64,000 bases of DNA from Acaryochloris sp. CRU_2_0 (GCA_012034865.1 JAAUOM010000010.1:1-64000); one strand, 5' to 3'; shown: positions 1-9,394, numbered from the stretch's first letter. Numbers and translations are program-made. The notes: generated from the letters alone by a model not told the origin.

Positions 1-158
<158 letters not shown>

Positions 159-189
159 ACTCAGCAATCGAACGATAAAGTTTAACCTA

Positions 190-217
190 AAGACCCCGGC
201 GAACCGGGGTCTTTTTT
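190..217 (+). terminator. Rho-independent terminator of psbD
   Basis: A perfect 10-bp GC-rich stem (AAGACCCCGG / CCGGGGTCTT) with a CGAA tetraloop is followed by a run of T. It lies 31 bp downstream of the psbD stop and ends that transcript before pyrF. Confidence 0.93.
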
Positions 218-364
218 GATCCAGCTTTCTGCGATAATGGCGTTGCGATCGCCATACCACTCCCACTGGCACTTCCACTTGCTCCTGCTTTTGTCGTACA
301 TTTGAATATCAGTGGATAGGGAATCAACCACTTTGAATTTGTCTGAAGCTTTTCTAGAGGATTA

Positions 365-1089
365 ATGAATCAAGACTCTTATCTCTCAAATAAACCTATC
401 GACGTCAATGAAAGACTGATTTTTGCCCTTGATTTTGAGAGCAATGATCAAGCCAAGAAGATCGTAGAAACCTTGGGGGATGCTGTCAATTTTTACAAGC
501 TGGGGCTAGAGCTTTTTATGGCTGGCAGCTATTACGAGATGGTTGATTGGCTTGTTCAGCAGGATAAAAAGTATTCGTTGATCTGAAGTTTTTCGATGTG
601 CCTCAAACCGTAGGCTCTGCGGTCAGACAGTTAAAAAATAAAGGCGCAACTTTTACTACCGTGCATGGGAACGACAGCATTTTAAGCTCGGCAGTCGCAG
701 AAAAAGGCGATCTAAAAATATTGGCTGTAACCGTTTTAACCAGTTTAGATCGTAGCGATCTAAAGGATCTAGGCTTTCAGGTTGATGTCGAACAACTCGT
801 ACTTTCAAGGGCGAAGAGATCTTTAAATTTAGGATGTGACGGCGTTATTTCCTCTGGGCTGGAAGCGCGAGGATTAAGAGATAGCTTAGGAGAAAACTTT
901 TTAATTGTCACCCCTGGTATTAGGCCTGTTGATAATACAGACGATCAAAAGCGAACAGTAGACATCGAAGAAGCTTTCTTGAACGGAGCAGATTATATTG
1001 TTGTTGGCAGGCCCATCAAGCTTGCTGACGATCCATGTCGGACTGCATGTGCATTCCAAGAGCGGATTAGAAGAGTGTTTGAAGGCTAA
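365..1089 (+). CDS. pyrF: Orotidine 5'-phosphate decarboxylase (frame broken by one missing base)
   Basis: Decarboxylates OMP to UMP, the last step of de novo pyrimidine synthesis, in the cytosol. Family motifs are ALDF near residue 22, DLKFFDVP with the catalytic Lys/Asp, TVHG, TPGIRP and VGRPI at the phosphate site. Frame 365-586 stops early and the protein continues in another frame to 1089. Adding one A to the A5 run near 563 restores KKVFVDLKFFDVP and a 241-residue protein, the normal family length. The start ATG at 365 follows an AGAGG box. The break sits in the active-site region, so it is either lethal to function or, more likely, a sequencing error. Confidence 0.93.
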
Positions 1090-1098
1090 ATTTTTGCT

Positions 1099-1251
1099 GT
1101 GAAATTCCACAATAGGCTCAACCGTTGCGTTGAAGTTGAAGGTAAAACCTACTGGATGAGTCGGAATGTCACGGTTTTGACCGTGATCTTTTTCCAAGCC
1201 ATTATGCAGCATTGTCTAGAAACTTACTATAAAGAGATTTGGCCTGCTTAA
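1099..1251 (+). CDS. Possible small ORF, 50 codons
   Basis: An open frame beginning GTG and ending TAA downstream of pyrF, in the same frame as the end of pyrF. It would encode 50 residues with an aromatic/hydrophobic stretch (TVIFFQA). There is no clear ribosome site and I recognise no family. It may be a gene remnant or chance. Confidence 0.2.
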   Translation: MKFHNRLNRCVEVEGKTYWMSRNVTVLTVIFFQAIMQHCLETYYKEIWPA

Positions 1252-1327
1252 CCGTTGAGTAGCTAGGGATGGCCATACACTAGCAGGTATGGTTTGTAGC
1301 AATTTTCATGAAGAGGGGAAAGGGTTC

Positions 1328-2182
1328 ATGTCAGCACCGACGGCCACTTTGTTAATTTCCTGTCCTGACCAGCGCGGCTTGGTGGCCAAAATTGCTAGTT
1401 TTATCTCCACCCACAACGGCAATATCATTCATGCCGATCACCATACTGATTTTACGCATCAGCTCTTTCTCAGCCGTTTGGAATGGAGTTTAGAAGGGTT
1501 TCAGTTGTCGCGATCGCAAATCGGCACCACCTTCGCCGACCTGGCAGAATCCTTGCAGGCCAACTGGCAACTCCATTTTTCAGATACTGTGCCGCGCATG
1601 GCCATTTGGGTGAGTAAACAGGATCACTGTTTGCTGGATCTCCTCTGGCGACAACAAGCTGGCGATCTGCCCGTCGAGATTCCCCTGATCCTTAGCAATC
1701 ATGACACCCTGCAAGCGATCGCCAAACAATTCCACATCGATTTTTACCATTTGCCCATCACGCCGGATAGTAAAGTCCGTCAGGAAAAGCAGCAACTGGC
1801 TCTCCTCAAGCAATACAAAATTGATTTGGTGGTCTTGGCCAAGTACATGCAAATCTTGAGTCCCCAATTTGTCGCCGCCTTCTCCTCCACGATCAATATT
1901 CATCATTCCTTTTTGCCTGCTTTCCCCGGTGCTAATCCCTACCAACGAGCATACAAGCGCGGGGTCAAAATCATTGGAGCTACCGCCCACTATGTGACTC
2001 AAGACCTCGATGAAGGCCCCATTATTGAGCAAGAGGTGATCAGGGTCAGCCATCGGGATTCGAGTGCAGAGTTTATTCGCAAGGGCAAAGATGTAGAGCG
2101 CTCCGTGTTGGCCAGAGCCGTTCGCTTGCATTTGCAAAACCGCGTATTGGTTTATAACAATCGGACGGTTGTGTTTGATTAA
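1328..2182 (+). CDS. purU: Formyltetrahydrofolate deformylase
   Basis: Hydrolyses 10-formyl-THF to formate and THF, balancing one-carbon pools and supplying formate for purine synthesis. Residues 1 to about 85 form an ACT domain (LLISCPDQRGLVAKI). The C-terminal formyltransferase fold carries AKYMQILS, INIHHSFLPAF and DLDEGPIIEQ, which hold the catalytic Asn, His and Asp. An upstream in-frame start exists at 1289, but ATG 1328 is preceded by a purine-rich GAGGGGAAAGGG tract and gives the normal length of 284 residues. The gene stands alone; no partner is evident. Confidence 0.94.
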   Translation: MSAPTATLLISCPDQRGLVAKIASFISTHNGNIIHADHHTDFTHQLFLSRLEWSLEGFQLSRSQIGTTFADLAESLQANWQLHFSDTVPRMAIWVSKQDHCLLDLLWRQQAGDLPVEIPLILSNHDTLQAIAKQFHIDFYHLPITPDSKVRQEKQQLALLKQYKIDLVVLAKYMQILSPQFVAAFSSTINIHHSFLPAFPGANPYQRAYKRGVKIIGATAHYVTQDLDEGPIIEQEVIRVSHRDSSAEFIRKGKDVERSVLARAVRLHLQNRVLVYNNRTVVFD

Positions 2183-2258
2183 GTTATCTTTGCTGGCACA
2201 AAAGGGCAAAAGTGTAGCAGTATTTCGATATGCAGAAAATTCAGGAAAATTTTGACTA

Positions 2259-2279
2259 GTGCCCAAATAATTTGGGCAC
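2259..2279. promoter_or_regulatory. Perfect inverted repeat upstream of the ParA-like module
   Basis: GTGCCCAAA-TAA-TTTGGGCAC, 9-bp arms around a 3-bp spacer, 32 bp before the start of the nuclease-ParA gene. No T-run follows it on either strand, so it fits an operator better than a terminator. Autoregulation by the module is a guess. Confidence 0.45.
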
Positions 2280-2311
2280 AATAGCTAGCAGTAAACCGTT
2301 ATAGGATAGCA

Positions 2312-3704
2312 ATGTCAGCTTTTGATCCTGAATTCTGTCGTAATGAAAGAGATGTTGAAGGCAAACTAATCATTCAATATTTGCTGCCCGAACTGGGATA
2401 TACCCCAGAAACGTGGCATCAAGAATGGTTCTTCGGAAATATTCGCCTGGATTTCTTAGCTTTTAAAAAAAGAATCTTTTCTTATGCCCTGGATGGAGAT
2501 ACAAATCCATGTCTGATTATAGAGACAAAGCATCCTAAACAGGATTTAGAAGTCCATGTAGTTCAACTAGAATGCTATCTAAACAGGTTAAAAGTAGAAT
2601 TTGGTTTGCTAACTAATGGTAGAGAAATCAGAATATACAAACAAAGCCAAAATATTCTTCATTTATTATTTCGCTGTTTTGGTAAAGAGGTCCAAAACAA
2701 TATTGGACTAATTAGAGAAATTATTGGACACGAGAATCTAAGTCAGAAAGATTATAGCTCAACTCAAGCTAATAACAAAATATCTGAGAATATAACAGCT
2801 AAACAAATTAATCAAACCAATCCTGAAACTAATCCAAGGGAGCAAAATATGAAAGTAATTACCATCTATCATAATAAAGGCGGTGTTGGGAAAACAACTG
2901 TATCAGTAAATCTTGCCGCAGCATTGCAAAATAAGGGTAAAAGGGTTCTTCTAATCGATATTGATGCACAAGCCAATTCAACCTTTTCTACTGGATTAGT
3001 CAAGTTCCAGTTCAACGAAGACGATAATCTAAAAGATAACAACGTCTATCACCTAATTGAGTCTGGAGATTTTAATTTCATTTCAGATCTAAAACGCGAT
3101 CGCAATTATTTAATAGCCCAGAGATTGATGTTATTCCATCTCATATTAATTTGATTGACAATCAAGATAAACTAACTCGATTTGCAGCTTCAAGGTTCCG
3201 TCTTCATCATAAAATACAGCAAGCTAAAGATGATTATGATATTGTTATAATTGATGCTCCTCCTTCAAGGGATGTTTATGCAGAGATAGCATTGATTGCT
3301 GCTGATTATCTGATTATTCCTTCTGATTTAAAACCCTTTGCTAATCAAGGACTTTCTAATGTCAAGGATTTTGTCGCAGAAATCGATGAGACACGAACAA
3401 GTATAGGGAAAGATAAGCTGAATGTTATCGGTGTTTTACCGTCTAAAATTTTAAGCAATAATAAATATATGAACTTTGTTTTTCCCAAGCAAAAGCAACA
3501 ATCATAGATCATTATGATTTTCCAATTATGGAAAGCATTATCTATGAACGTATGGCCTTATCAAATTGTCTCAACAAAACCATTATGGCTGGAGTTCATA
3601 ATTTACCTGATCCAAAATCTATTTTTGAGTTTGACAGAGACTCCGAATCTGTCAAAGAGTTTAGGAATTTGGCTGCTGAGGTCTTGAACAAGATTAGCGA
3701 GTAA
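2312..3704 (+). CDS. PD-(D/E)XK nuclease-like domain fused to ParA-type ATPase (two missing bases)
   Basis: After restoring two single bases this is one 464-residue protein. Residues 1 to about 125 look like an HsdR-type N-terminal nuclease domain: E16, D47, E71-T-K73 and Q85xxxY89 fit the PD-(D/E)XK core plus the QxxxY motif. A polar linker leads to a ParA/MinD-type P-loop ATPase from about residue 180, with the deviant Walker A KGGVGKTT, DIDAQANST and later VIIDAPPS. Breaks near 3110 (TTAAT) and 3489 (CCCAAG) are each fixed by one A. An AAGGGAG box at 2836-2842 precedes an internal ATG at 2849, so a ParA-only product may also be made. A downstream ParB-like gene starts 3 bp after the stop. 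The role may be partition or defence; this is unresolved. Confidence 0.8.
2836..2851 (+). promoter_or_regulatory. Internal ribosome site and start of the ParA part
   Basis: AAGGGAG followed by a 6-nt spacer and ATG at 2849, in frame with the fusion gene. The ATG begins the segment MKVITIYHNKGG, exactly where an ordinary ParA would start. This suggests two products, full-length fusion and short ATPase (inference). Confidence 0.5.
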
Positions 3705-3707
3705 GAA

Positions 3708-4417
3708 ATGACTGAATATTATTTGGTAGACGTCAAAAGTATCTCTTCCAATCAACGCCGTTCAAGCTTTAATGAAAATGATTTAGATAAACTTGCAAGA
3801 AGTATTCTTGATTCTGAGATATTACTCAAACCATTAATTTTAAATCAAACAGGCCCTGAATCTTATGAAGTTATTGATGGCAATTTTGAGTATTATAGTG
3901 CTGTCAGAGCAAAGGAAATTAATCCTAGAGGTGGAGAAATGGTGAGTGCATTTGTGATCTCACCGAAAGACCAAAAAATATAACTGAACAACTCTCTATT
4001 CTTAATGCAGCTATTAATCGAACTGTAAGTTCTCCAAGTATTCCAATTAATAATACCGAATCGGATCAACGGTTATCAAATCTTGAAGCTCATGTAGATA
4101 GAGCAATTGCAGATATTAAAGATGAATCTAGGAAAGAATTTCAAAGGCTTAATAACCAAATCACTGACCTAAAAACCCAGCTTCCTCAAAAAATTGAAGC
4201 TCTAGAAGTCCTTAACAACTTTGGTAAAGTTGAGCTTACTTTAAAACTGCAAATGGCTAGTATCAAAGGCAAAACAGCCGAGAAAATCATTACAAGCATA
4301 CTTAAGGAACGTAAGAAGCAAGGTTTTAGCTCCTTTTCTGATGTTGTCAAACGTGTGGAAGGATTAGGCGATAAAAGAATGGTGGCAATTCTTGATGCCT
4401 GGAATGGAACATTTTAG
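3708..4417 (+). CDS. ParB-like protein with coiled coil and C-terminal helix-hairpin-helix (one missing base)
   Basis: Starts 3 bp after the nuclease-ParA stop, so the two form an operon. The first 90 residues resemble a ParB N-terminal domain (VKSISSNQRRSSF, LLKPLILN, VIDGNFEYYSAVRAKE), though the canonical GERRxRA box is replaced. One extra A in the A6 run at 3973-3978 joins this to a second part with a polar coiled coil and a final helix-hairpin-helix-like segment (VVKRVEGLGDKRMVAILDAW). Full length is 236 residues. HhH ends bind DNA non-specifically. It is probably the DNA-binding partner of the ATPase; the classical ParB HTH was not seen. Confidence 0.68.
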
Positions 4418-4519
4418 ATTAGCAATCCTAAATAATTTATGAGAGTGAATAGGCTGCAATTCTTTGGTCAGAGCCGTTCGAGCGTTTTGTAAAGGACAGC
4501 CGGCTTGATAGCTCTTAGC

Positions 4520-5059
4520 TTACTCAAATACAGGCGGCCACAAGTCAGTGACAGGCACTTCCCAACCTGGAAGCAGGTCTGGGACTGTCAATTTGTCCCC
4601 GTCTCCTAATACAGTCGGAGGTTGATTCTGTCGTCGGATTTCCACCGTGTGATCCTCTGGATTCACCAGAAGCCCAACCACAGTTCCTTGAGCCAAGAAC
4701 TCGTCAATCTTGTCTCGCAACTCGTTAACCTGATCCGTCGGAGATTTCACCTCCACCATCAAATCGGGGGGAATGGTGGCATAACCACGAGGAGAACGGG
4801 GAAGACGCTCAGCCCGAATAAATGAAACATCTGGCGCACGGGTATTCTCAAGATTGAATCCTGCACTGGAACCTGTAATTCGCCCAAGATGACGGGGTTC
4901 AACCCAGTTCCACAGTTTGCCGCCAACCCGAAACGCAACTTCATCCGACTCATAGCCAGAAGGACTCATGACAATAATTTTTCCATCAACCAACTCTAAC
5001 TGATAGTCAGGATAGTGAGCTTGTAAGTTTTCTAAGTCTCTAACAGTGAGTGACATCAT
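4520..5059 (-). CDS. Uma2 family (DUF820) protein
   Basis: A 179-residue protein of the cyanobacterial Uma2 family, a PD-(D/E)XK-type fold annotated as putative endonuclease with no proven role. Diagnostic segments are YQLELVDGKIIVMSPSG near the N-terminus, RAPDVSFI, and PPDLMVEVKSPTD, which supplies the Asp and ExK residues. There are two consecutive Met codons at the start and the choice between them is open. It stands alone between the ParA module and a lipoprotein gene. It is one of four Uma2 genes in the window, two of them at the right end. Confidence 0.88.
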   Translation of the reverse strand: MMSLTVRDLENLQAHYPDYQLELVDGKIIVMSPSGYESDEVAFRVGGKLWNWVEPRHLGRITGSSAGFNLENTRAPDVSFIRAERLPRSPRGYATIPPDLMVEVKSPTDQVNELRDKIDEFLAQGTVVGLLVNPEDHTVEIRRQNQPPTVLGDGDKLTVPDLLPGWEVPVTDLWPPVFE

Positions 5060-5194
5060 AAGGGGAATGGGAGATCGCAGCCTTTGCTATTTATTATGGC
5101 ACCGATGGAATTGAGATTATATTCTCCCCTATCCCTCTACCTCCGGTGGGTAGGGCAATAACCTCTGCTAATACCACAAGGGTTCCTTAAGACG

Positions 5195-5878
5195 CTATTC
5201 AATGGCCGTTGAACCAGGGGCACAAACGATGGTGGAACCCACTAGTTTGGGCTGTTTGGGGGGTGCCTTTGAGGGTTGATTAGACTTGCAAATGGTGCTG
5301 AGGGGAATACTGGCTTCTTGGGCATAAACAGCGCCTGTATAGCTAAAAATTCCGGGTTGCTTGGCGATCGCAACCACGATGGCCTTCTCTTCATTCGCTT
5401 CCAACACTTGCAACCGATAGTCACGGGTATTATCTGGCAGATTATCGATGGCGAGTTCGTTTAGATTGGTGGTGAAACGGCCATTGACGAGCTTGATCGC
5501 TTGCTGCGATCGCAAAATCTCCCCTAAATAGGTTTGACCGGAATCTTGCTTAGCGATCGTGCCCTTTTTCTTGACGTCTTGGTGGACTTTAGCGATCAAT
5601 TCTTTGTCTGTGGCTGAATGTTGGCCCTTGGTGGGGGAGATAGCAACAGGAGGTGCTTTTTGAGAACGCTGAGTTGTTGGTTTGGTCGGGGCCGGAGGAG
5701 AAACACCCGGAGAAGCCTTCTCAGACATTGTCGGCTCAGACCTGGACGGCAAAGAGGGATCTGCATCTGTGCGGGAGGATTCCGGCTGGGAACCTGAACA
5801 ACTGACCAGCAAGACTCCCCCCAGACTGCTGGCAATCACACCTGCCCAATATTTTTGTTTAAACCGAACCATAGTCAA
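5195..5878 (-). CDS. Lipoprotein with C-terminal type IV pilin-like G/H domain
   Basis: The 227-residue product begins with a lipoprotein signal (VRFKQKYWAG..., hydrophobic core, lipobox LVSC near residue 27), then a Ser/Pro/Thr-rich linker to about residue 100. The rest matches the cyanobacterial pilin-like G/H domain: YLGEILRSQQA, GRFTTNLNELAI, IFSYTGAVYA, and a C-terminal pair of Cys in TICKSNQP and VCAPGST. Such domains normally follow a pilin N-terminal helix; here that helix is replaced by a lipid anchor and spacer. The protein should sit on the periplasmic side of a membrane. Function unknown. Confidence 0.72.
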   Translation of the reverse strand: MTMVRFKQKYWAGVIASSLGGVLLVSCSGSQPESSRTDADPSLPSRSEPTMSEKASPGVSPPAPTKPTTQRSQKAPPVAISPTKGQHSATDKELIAKVHQDVKKKGTIAKQDSGQTYLGEILRSQQAIKLVNGRFTTNLNELAIDNLPDNTRDYRLQVLEANEEKAIVVAIAKQPGIFSYTGAVYAQEASIPLSTICKSNQPSKAPPKQPKLVGSTIVCAPGSTAIE

Positions 5879-6000
5879 GAAATTCTAAACCCTAAAAAAT
5901 GTCGTAATGTTAGTGAGTCTTCCCCAACAGAGTGGTTGAGAAGACAAAGCGAGTTACTCTTGCAGACTTCTCTACAAACCAGACCACTATAGTCTTGACA

Positions 6001-6036
6001 TCCTCATCCAACCAACCTGACGGTACGGTTGGAGAT
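6001..6036 (-). repeat. Probable right-end hairpin of the TnpB element
   Basis: On the minus strand CCAACC and GGTTGG pair around a loop that overlaps the last codons and stop of tnpB. IS200/IS605-type elements have subterminal hairpins at their ends, and in TnpB systems the guide RNA is read from this 3' region. The exact end was not determined. Confidence 0.45.
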
Positions 6037-7269
6037 TCCTTGAGTCACCCCAAAGAGTTCCTGCTTCAGCGCCAGTTGACTAGACACTGTAACCAGCGCC
6101 CCCGTCACCTCGACTCCACAGGCATTTTCTATTCCCCGTTGCCCACGGGTACAAATCACTTGACCAGATGCCACATCACGGGGCTTGATTGACCCGCAGG
6201 CGTGGCAATGATGAATCCTGATACCCAGATCTTTGCGAACCTCAGCACCACAGTCTGGGCACTCCTGAGAGGTGCCACGGGCATCAACTTTGCCGTAATA
6301 CACATCCCGCTTAAAACACACCCAAGGCAGAATCTGGTTGACAAACTGACCCAACCCCGCATCTAAGGTGTGCTTACCCAACATCCCCTTGGCCATGATC
6401 CGGAAGTCTAAATCTTCCACAAATACCATCCCTGCATGGCTGCACAGATGATGAGCCAACTTAAACTGCCAGTCTTTGCGGGTGTCGGCAATCCGCTGAT
6501 AAACTCTGGCAATCTTGCGTTGGAGTTTGAGCCAATTATTGCTTCCTCTAACCTTCGTCTTGAGTCTACGTTGCAGCAATTTCAGCTTGCGGTGTAGCGC
6601 ATTGAAAAAGCGAGGACGCTTGACCTGTTCTCCATCTGAGGTGGCCAGAAAATATTCCAGTCCCACATCAATGCCGACCGGATGGCCGTGGGGCATCACA
6701 GCAGGAATTTCAACATCGGACTGAAGGCTCACCAGGACAAAATACCCCGATGCCTTGCGGACAATTCGGGCTTGCTTGATCCTAAACCAGTCAGGGATTC
6801 CCCGTGACCAGCGGACCCGAATTAAACCCAGTTGCGGCAGTTTGATTCCTTCACTAGACACACAGTTTCTGAGCATCTGCGGAAAGAGAAATGACCGCAT
6901 TCGACCAGACTTCTTGAACCGAGGGAAACCAGACCGCTTTAATCGCCAGGACTCCCAAGCAGCATCCAGTTTTCTCAAGAGTTGTTGCAGCATCTGGGCG
7001 TTCACAGAGCGCAGGTGTTCAATTTCCTGCTTGGCCATGGTTAACGACTTAGCCTGTCGGTGATACCCAGGAAAGGGCTGATCACAAGCAAGGATATACT
7101 CGCTACGCAGTGAGCAGGCATTGATTGGGCACTTGCGAGAATTCAGCCAGTCCTTGCGTTCGCGCAGGGCAAAATTCCAAACTTGACGACATATTTCTAG
7201 AGTACGCTCAATCTCGCAAACTTGCTCAGCAGTTGGCTCTAGCTTGAATTCCCAGGTCATGTTAAGCAT
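6004..7269 (-). CDS. tnpB: TnpB, RNA-guided nuclease of an IS200/IS605-type (IS1341-like) element
   Basis: A 421-residue RuvC-like nuclease, the usual size. The catalytic triad is intact: Asp in GIDVGLEYF (about residue 200), Glu in VFVEDLDF (about 284), Asp in PRDVASG (about 364). A zinc ribbon ECPDCG...CHACG lies between the last two. The start MLNMTWEFKLEPT is chosen because family proteins begin with this segment; the frame stays open 80 codons further upstream without family-like sequence. No tnpA transposase is nearby, so this is a TnpB-only element. In the family TnpB with its omega RNA cuts DNA and promotes element retention. Confidence 0.92.
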   Translation of the reverse strand: MLNMTWEFKLEPTAEQVCEIERTLEICRQVWNFALRERKDWLNSRKCPINACSLRSEYILACDQPFPGYHRQAKSLTMAKQEIEHLRSVNAQMLQQLLRKLDAAWESWRLKRSGFPRFKKSGRMRSFLFPQMLRNCVSSEGIKLPQLGLIRVRWSRGIPDWFRIKQARIVRKASGYFVLVSLQSDVEIPAVMPHGHPVGIDVGLEYFLATSDGEQVKRPRFFNALHRKLKLLQRRLKTKVRGSNNWLKLQRKIARVYQRIADTRKDWQFKLAHHLCSHAGMVFVEDLDFRIMAKGMLGKHTLDAGLGQFVNQILPWVCFKRDVYYGKVDARGTSQECPDCGAEVRKDLGIRIHHCHACGSIKPRDVASGQVICTRGQRGIENACGVEVTGALVTVSSQLALKQELFGVTQGISNRTVRLVG

Positions 7270-7627
7270 GTCTACAATATTAACATCTCTATTGTAGGTG
7301 TTGCGCTGTTGGTCTTTTTGGTCGTGCTCCGCTACACCCCCAGCCCAATCAACGATTATGGCTGGAGTACTGCGAAGTTTCCCGATAGCGGCTATCCCCT
7401 CAGAACACTCACTCACAATAATTATTATTCTCAGCTTTGGTAACTTGTAACGATCAACACTTTTTTTCTTGTGTTCTAGTTGACGATCAAGAACAAGCTG
7501 GTATGGCAAGCAATAGACTTGTTATTTCAGGTCTGTGACTTAGTGTCTTCAGCGGCTGAAATTAATTCATTAATACTGAATCAACTGAATTTATGGGTTG
7601 ATTTGGGGGCATGGCTGACGAGTGATC

Positions 7628-8617
7628 ATGAGCAAACCTTTTTTCCCAGTCTCATACTCAACCCTGGCCTGTGATGCTTTAGCATCCAGGATCCTTCCCC
7701 ACTTTGAGATTGCAGAAATTGCCAATTGCAAGCTTTGGCATCGGGGTCTCAGTGATGTGTATTTGGTGGAAACATCCACCACGATGTATGTGCTCAGAAT
7801 TTCCCATACCCATTGGCGGACAAAGTCCGAGATTGATTTTGAGCTAGAACTGCTGGTCTTTCTGCAACAACGAGGCATTCCGGTGGCTCGGCCTTTACGC
7901 ACCCAAGATGGACAGTTATCGATTGAAATTAATGCCCCAGAAGGAAAGCGCTACGCTGCCTTGTTTGATTTTGCACCGGGGCAAATCCCGCTGGGGGATT
8001 TAAACCAGACTCAGGGTCAAAAACTTGGTGAAACCATTGGTCGTTTGCATCAAGTGGCGACGGATTTTCATAGTCGTGCCTATCGTCAGCCCTTAACTCT
8101 GGATTACTTGTTGGATGATTCTTTAGATGCGATCGCACCCTTCCTCCACCATCGCCCCCAGGATCATGAATATTTAATCGAAGCGATTACTGAAATTAAG
8201 CAGAAATTGCAAGGAATGCCCAAAAATCCACCTTTTTGGAGTGTTTGTTGGGGCGATCCCCATAGCGGCAATGTCCACTTCACAGAAGATAATCAAGTCA
8301 CCTTATTTGACTTTGACCAATGTGGTCATGGTTGGCGTGCCTTTGAGCTGGCTAAATTCTTGCATGTTTCCGCTCGCACAGGCATGGAAAAAACTGTTCG
8401 TCGTGCTTTCTTAGACGGTTACCAAACCATCCAAGCCGTTACCCCACAAGAAGAAGACTCCATTCAACCCTTTTCCCAGGCCGCTCATATTTGGCAATGG
8501 TCTATTGGTCTCAAGTCAGCCAAGATCCATGATAATTGCCGTTTGGACAATAGCTATTTTAGCCATCGACTCCAGCAGTTAAAAATGCTGTCTTCTCCAG
8601 AATGGGAACTGTTTTGA
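7628..8617 (+). CDS. Aminoglycoside phosphotransferase/homoserine-kinase-like (APH/SrkA-type) kinase
   Basis: A 329-residue protein of the protein-kinase-like phosphotransferase superfamily. CWGDPHSGN at about residues 207-215 is the catalytic HxDxxxxN-type motif and LFDFDQCG at about 227-234 the metal-binding DFD. The N-lobe YVLRISH segment carries the ATP-anchoring region. The pattern resembles stress-response kinase A and homoserine kinase II types; the substrate cannot be told. ATG 7628 is preferred over GTG 7622. The stop directly abuts the convergent gene at 8618, with no intergenic base. Confidence 0.8.
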   Translation: MSKPFFPVSYSTLACDALASRILPHFEIAEIANCKLWHRGLSDVYLVETSTTMYVLRISHTHWRTKSEIDFELELLVFLQQRGIPVARPLRTQDGQLSIEINAPEGKRYAALFDFAPGQIPLGDLNQTQGQKLGETIGRLHQVATDFHSRAYRQPLTLDYLLDDSLDAIAPFLHHRPQDHEYLIEAITEIKQKLQGMPKNPPFWSVCWGDPHSGNVHFTEDNQVTLFDFDQCGHGWRAFELAKFLHVSARTGMEKTVRRAFLDGYQTIQAVTPQEEDSIQPFSQAAHIWQWSIGLKSAKIHDNCRLDNSYFSHRLQQLKMLSSPEWELF

Positions 8618-8896
8618 TTACCCAACTTTGACAATCTTACGGTCAATCGCCTTGATGTAGCTGCGGCAATTCGGACAGCGCTTCAGAGTCGGTGGAACCG
8701 ATTGCTCATAGCCACACTTGGGGCATGAACCTCTGGCAACAAACCATTGCAACCCAACCCCTAAAAACGATAAACCAACCCACAGGGGAATAATCAACCA
8801 CAGCCACGTTCTAGGGACTTGGGGAAACAGAATCAGAATGACACCCAGGATAACTGTCATCACACTGGCCCACCCCACCCCTCCAACCACCCGCAT
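8618..8896 (-). CDS. Small zinc-ribbon membrane protein
   Basis: Ninety-two residues: two hydrophobic segments (about 10-27 and 31-53) and a cytosolic zinc ribbon CPKCGYEQ...CPNCRSYI with four cysteines. No specific family recognised. It is convergent with the kinase-like gene, sharing the junction 8617/8618. Confidence 0.65.
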   Translation of the reverse strand: MRVVGGVGWASVMTVILGVILILFPQVPRTWLWLIIPLWVGLSFLGVGLQWFVARGSCPKCGYEQSVPPTLKRCPNCRSYIKAIDRKIVKVG

Positions 8897-9394
8897 GACA
8901 TGGTATATTCCTGTTGCTCATCAGAAGAAAGCTGAAGACTTGAGCGGTTGTCAGTAGATTTGGACATGAAGATGAGGATTAAACGCCAATGATTCTAGAT
9001 CCTACCTTACAAATATCTGGAAGATGCTAGACCTGTTCCCCATCTTTTTCATCTCCCCTACCTTCCCCCCTCTAACCATAGCCAAATAAACCTAAAATCG
9101 CCTAAGACCCAATCCAGCTAAACACTCTCGGCCATGGTCACAGAAAACTTAGATCTTTTACAAAAAGATTGCATAAAACCTCAAAGCAACGCTGATAAAT
9201 AGATATAGGAGTGCAAACTTCTATAAATCCTCTAATGCAGATATCACCTGCTATGGCTCTAAAATCCACTTTTGGAGCCTTTTTTCTTTGATTTATATAA
9301 AGATTCCCTCAATCAGCCCATCTCTATGGCAGAGTAGTTTCATGACACTCCCGAGATCATCAATCCCTACCTACTCTCAACAGAGGTCAAGATC
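8897..9394. other. Intergenic region with possible small RNA
   Basis: No convincing gene in 498 bp. It contains a short hairpin at 9153-9169 (ATCTTTT-aca-AAAAGAT) and a strong terminator at 9255-9285. A transcript ending at that terminator would be a small RNA, since no ORF leads into it. Confidence 0.35.
9255..9285 (+). terminator. Rho-independent terminator without an upstream ORF
   Basis: GGCTCTAAAA and TTTTGGAGCC form a 10-bp stem with one G-T pair and a 5-nt loop, followed by six T. The preceding plus-strand sequence has no gene for more than 350 bp, so it may end a small RNA. Confidence 0.7.

Noticed and set aside
365-1089. pyrF as a pseudogene
   Set aside because: A single A in an A5 run restores a perfect family protein, and ten other genes show the same type of fault.
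7270-7509. 80-codon upstream extension of TnpB
   Set aside because: TnpB proteins begin with the segment found at 7269; the extension has no family similarity.
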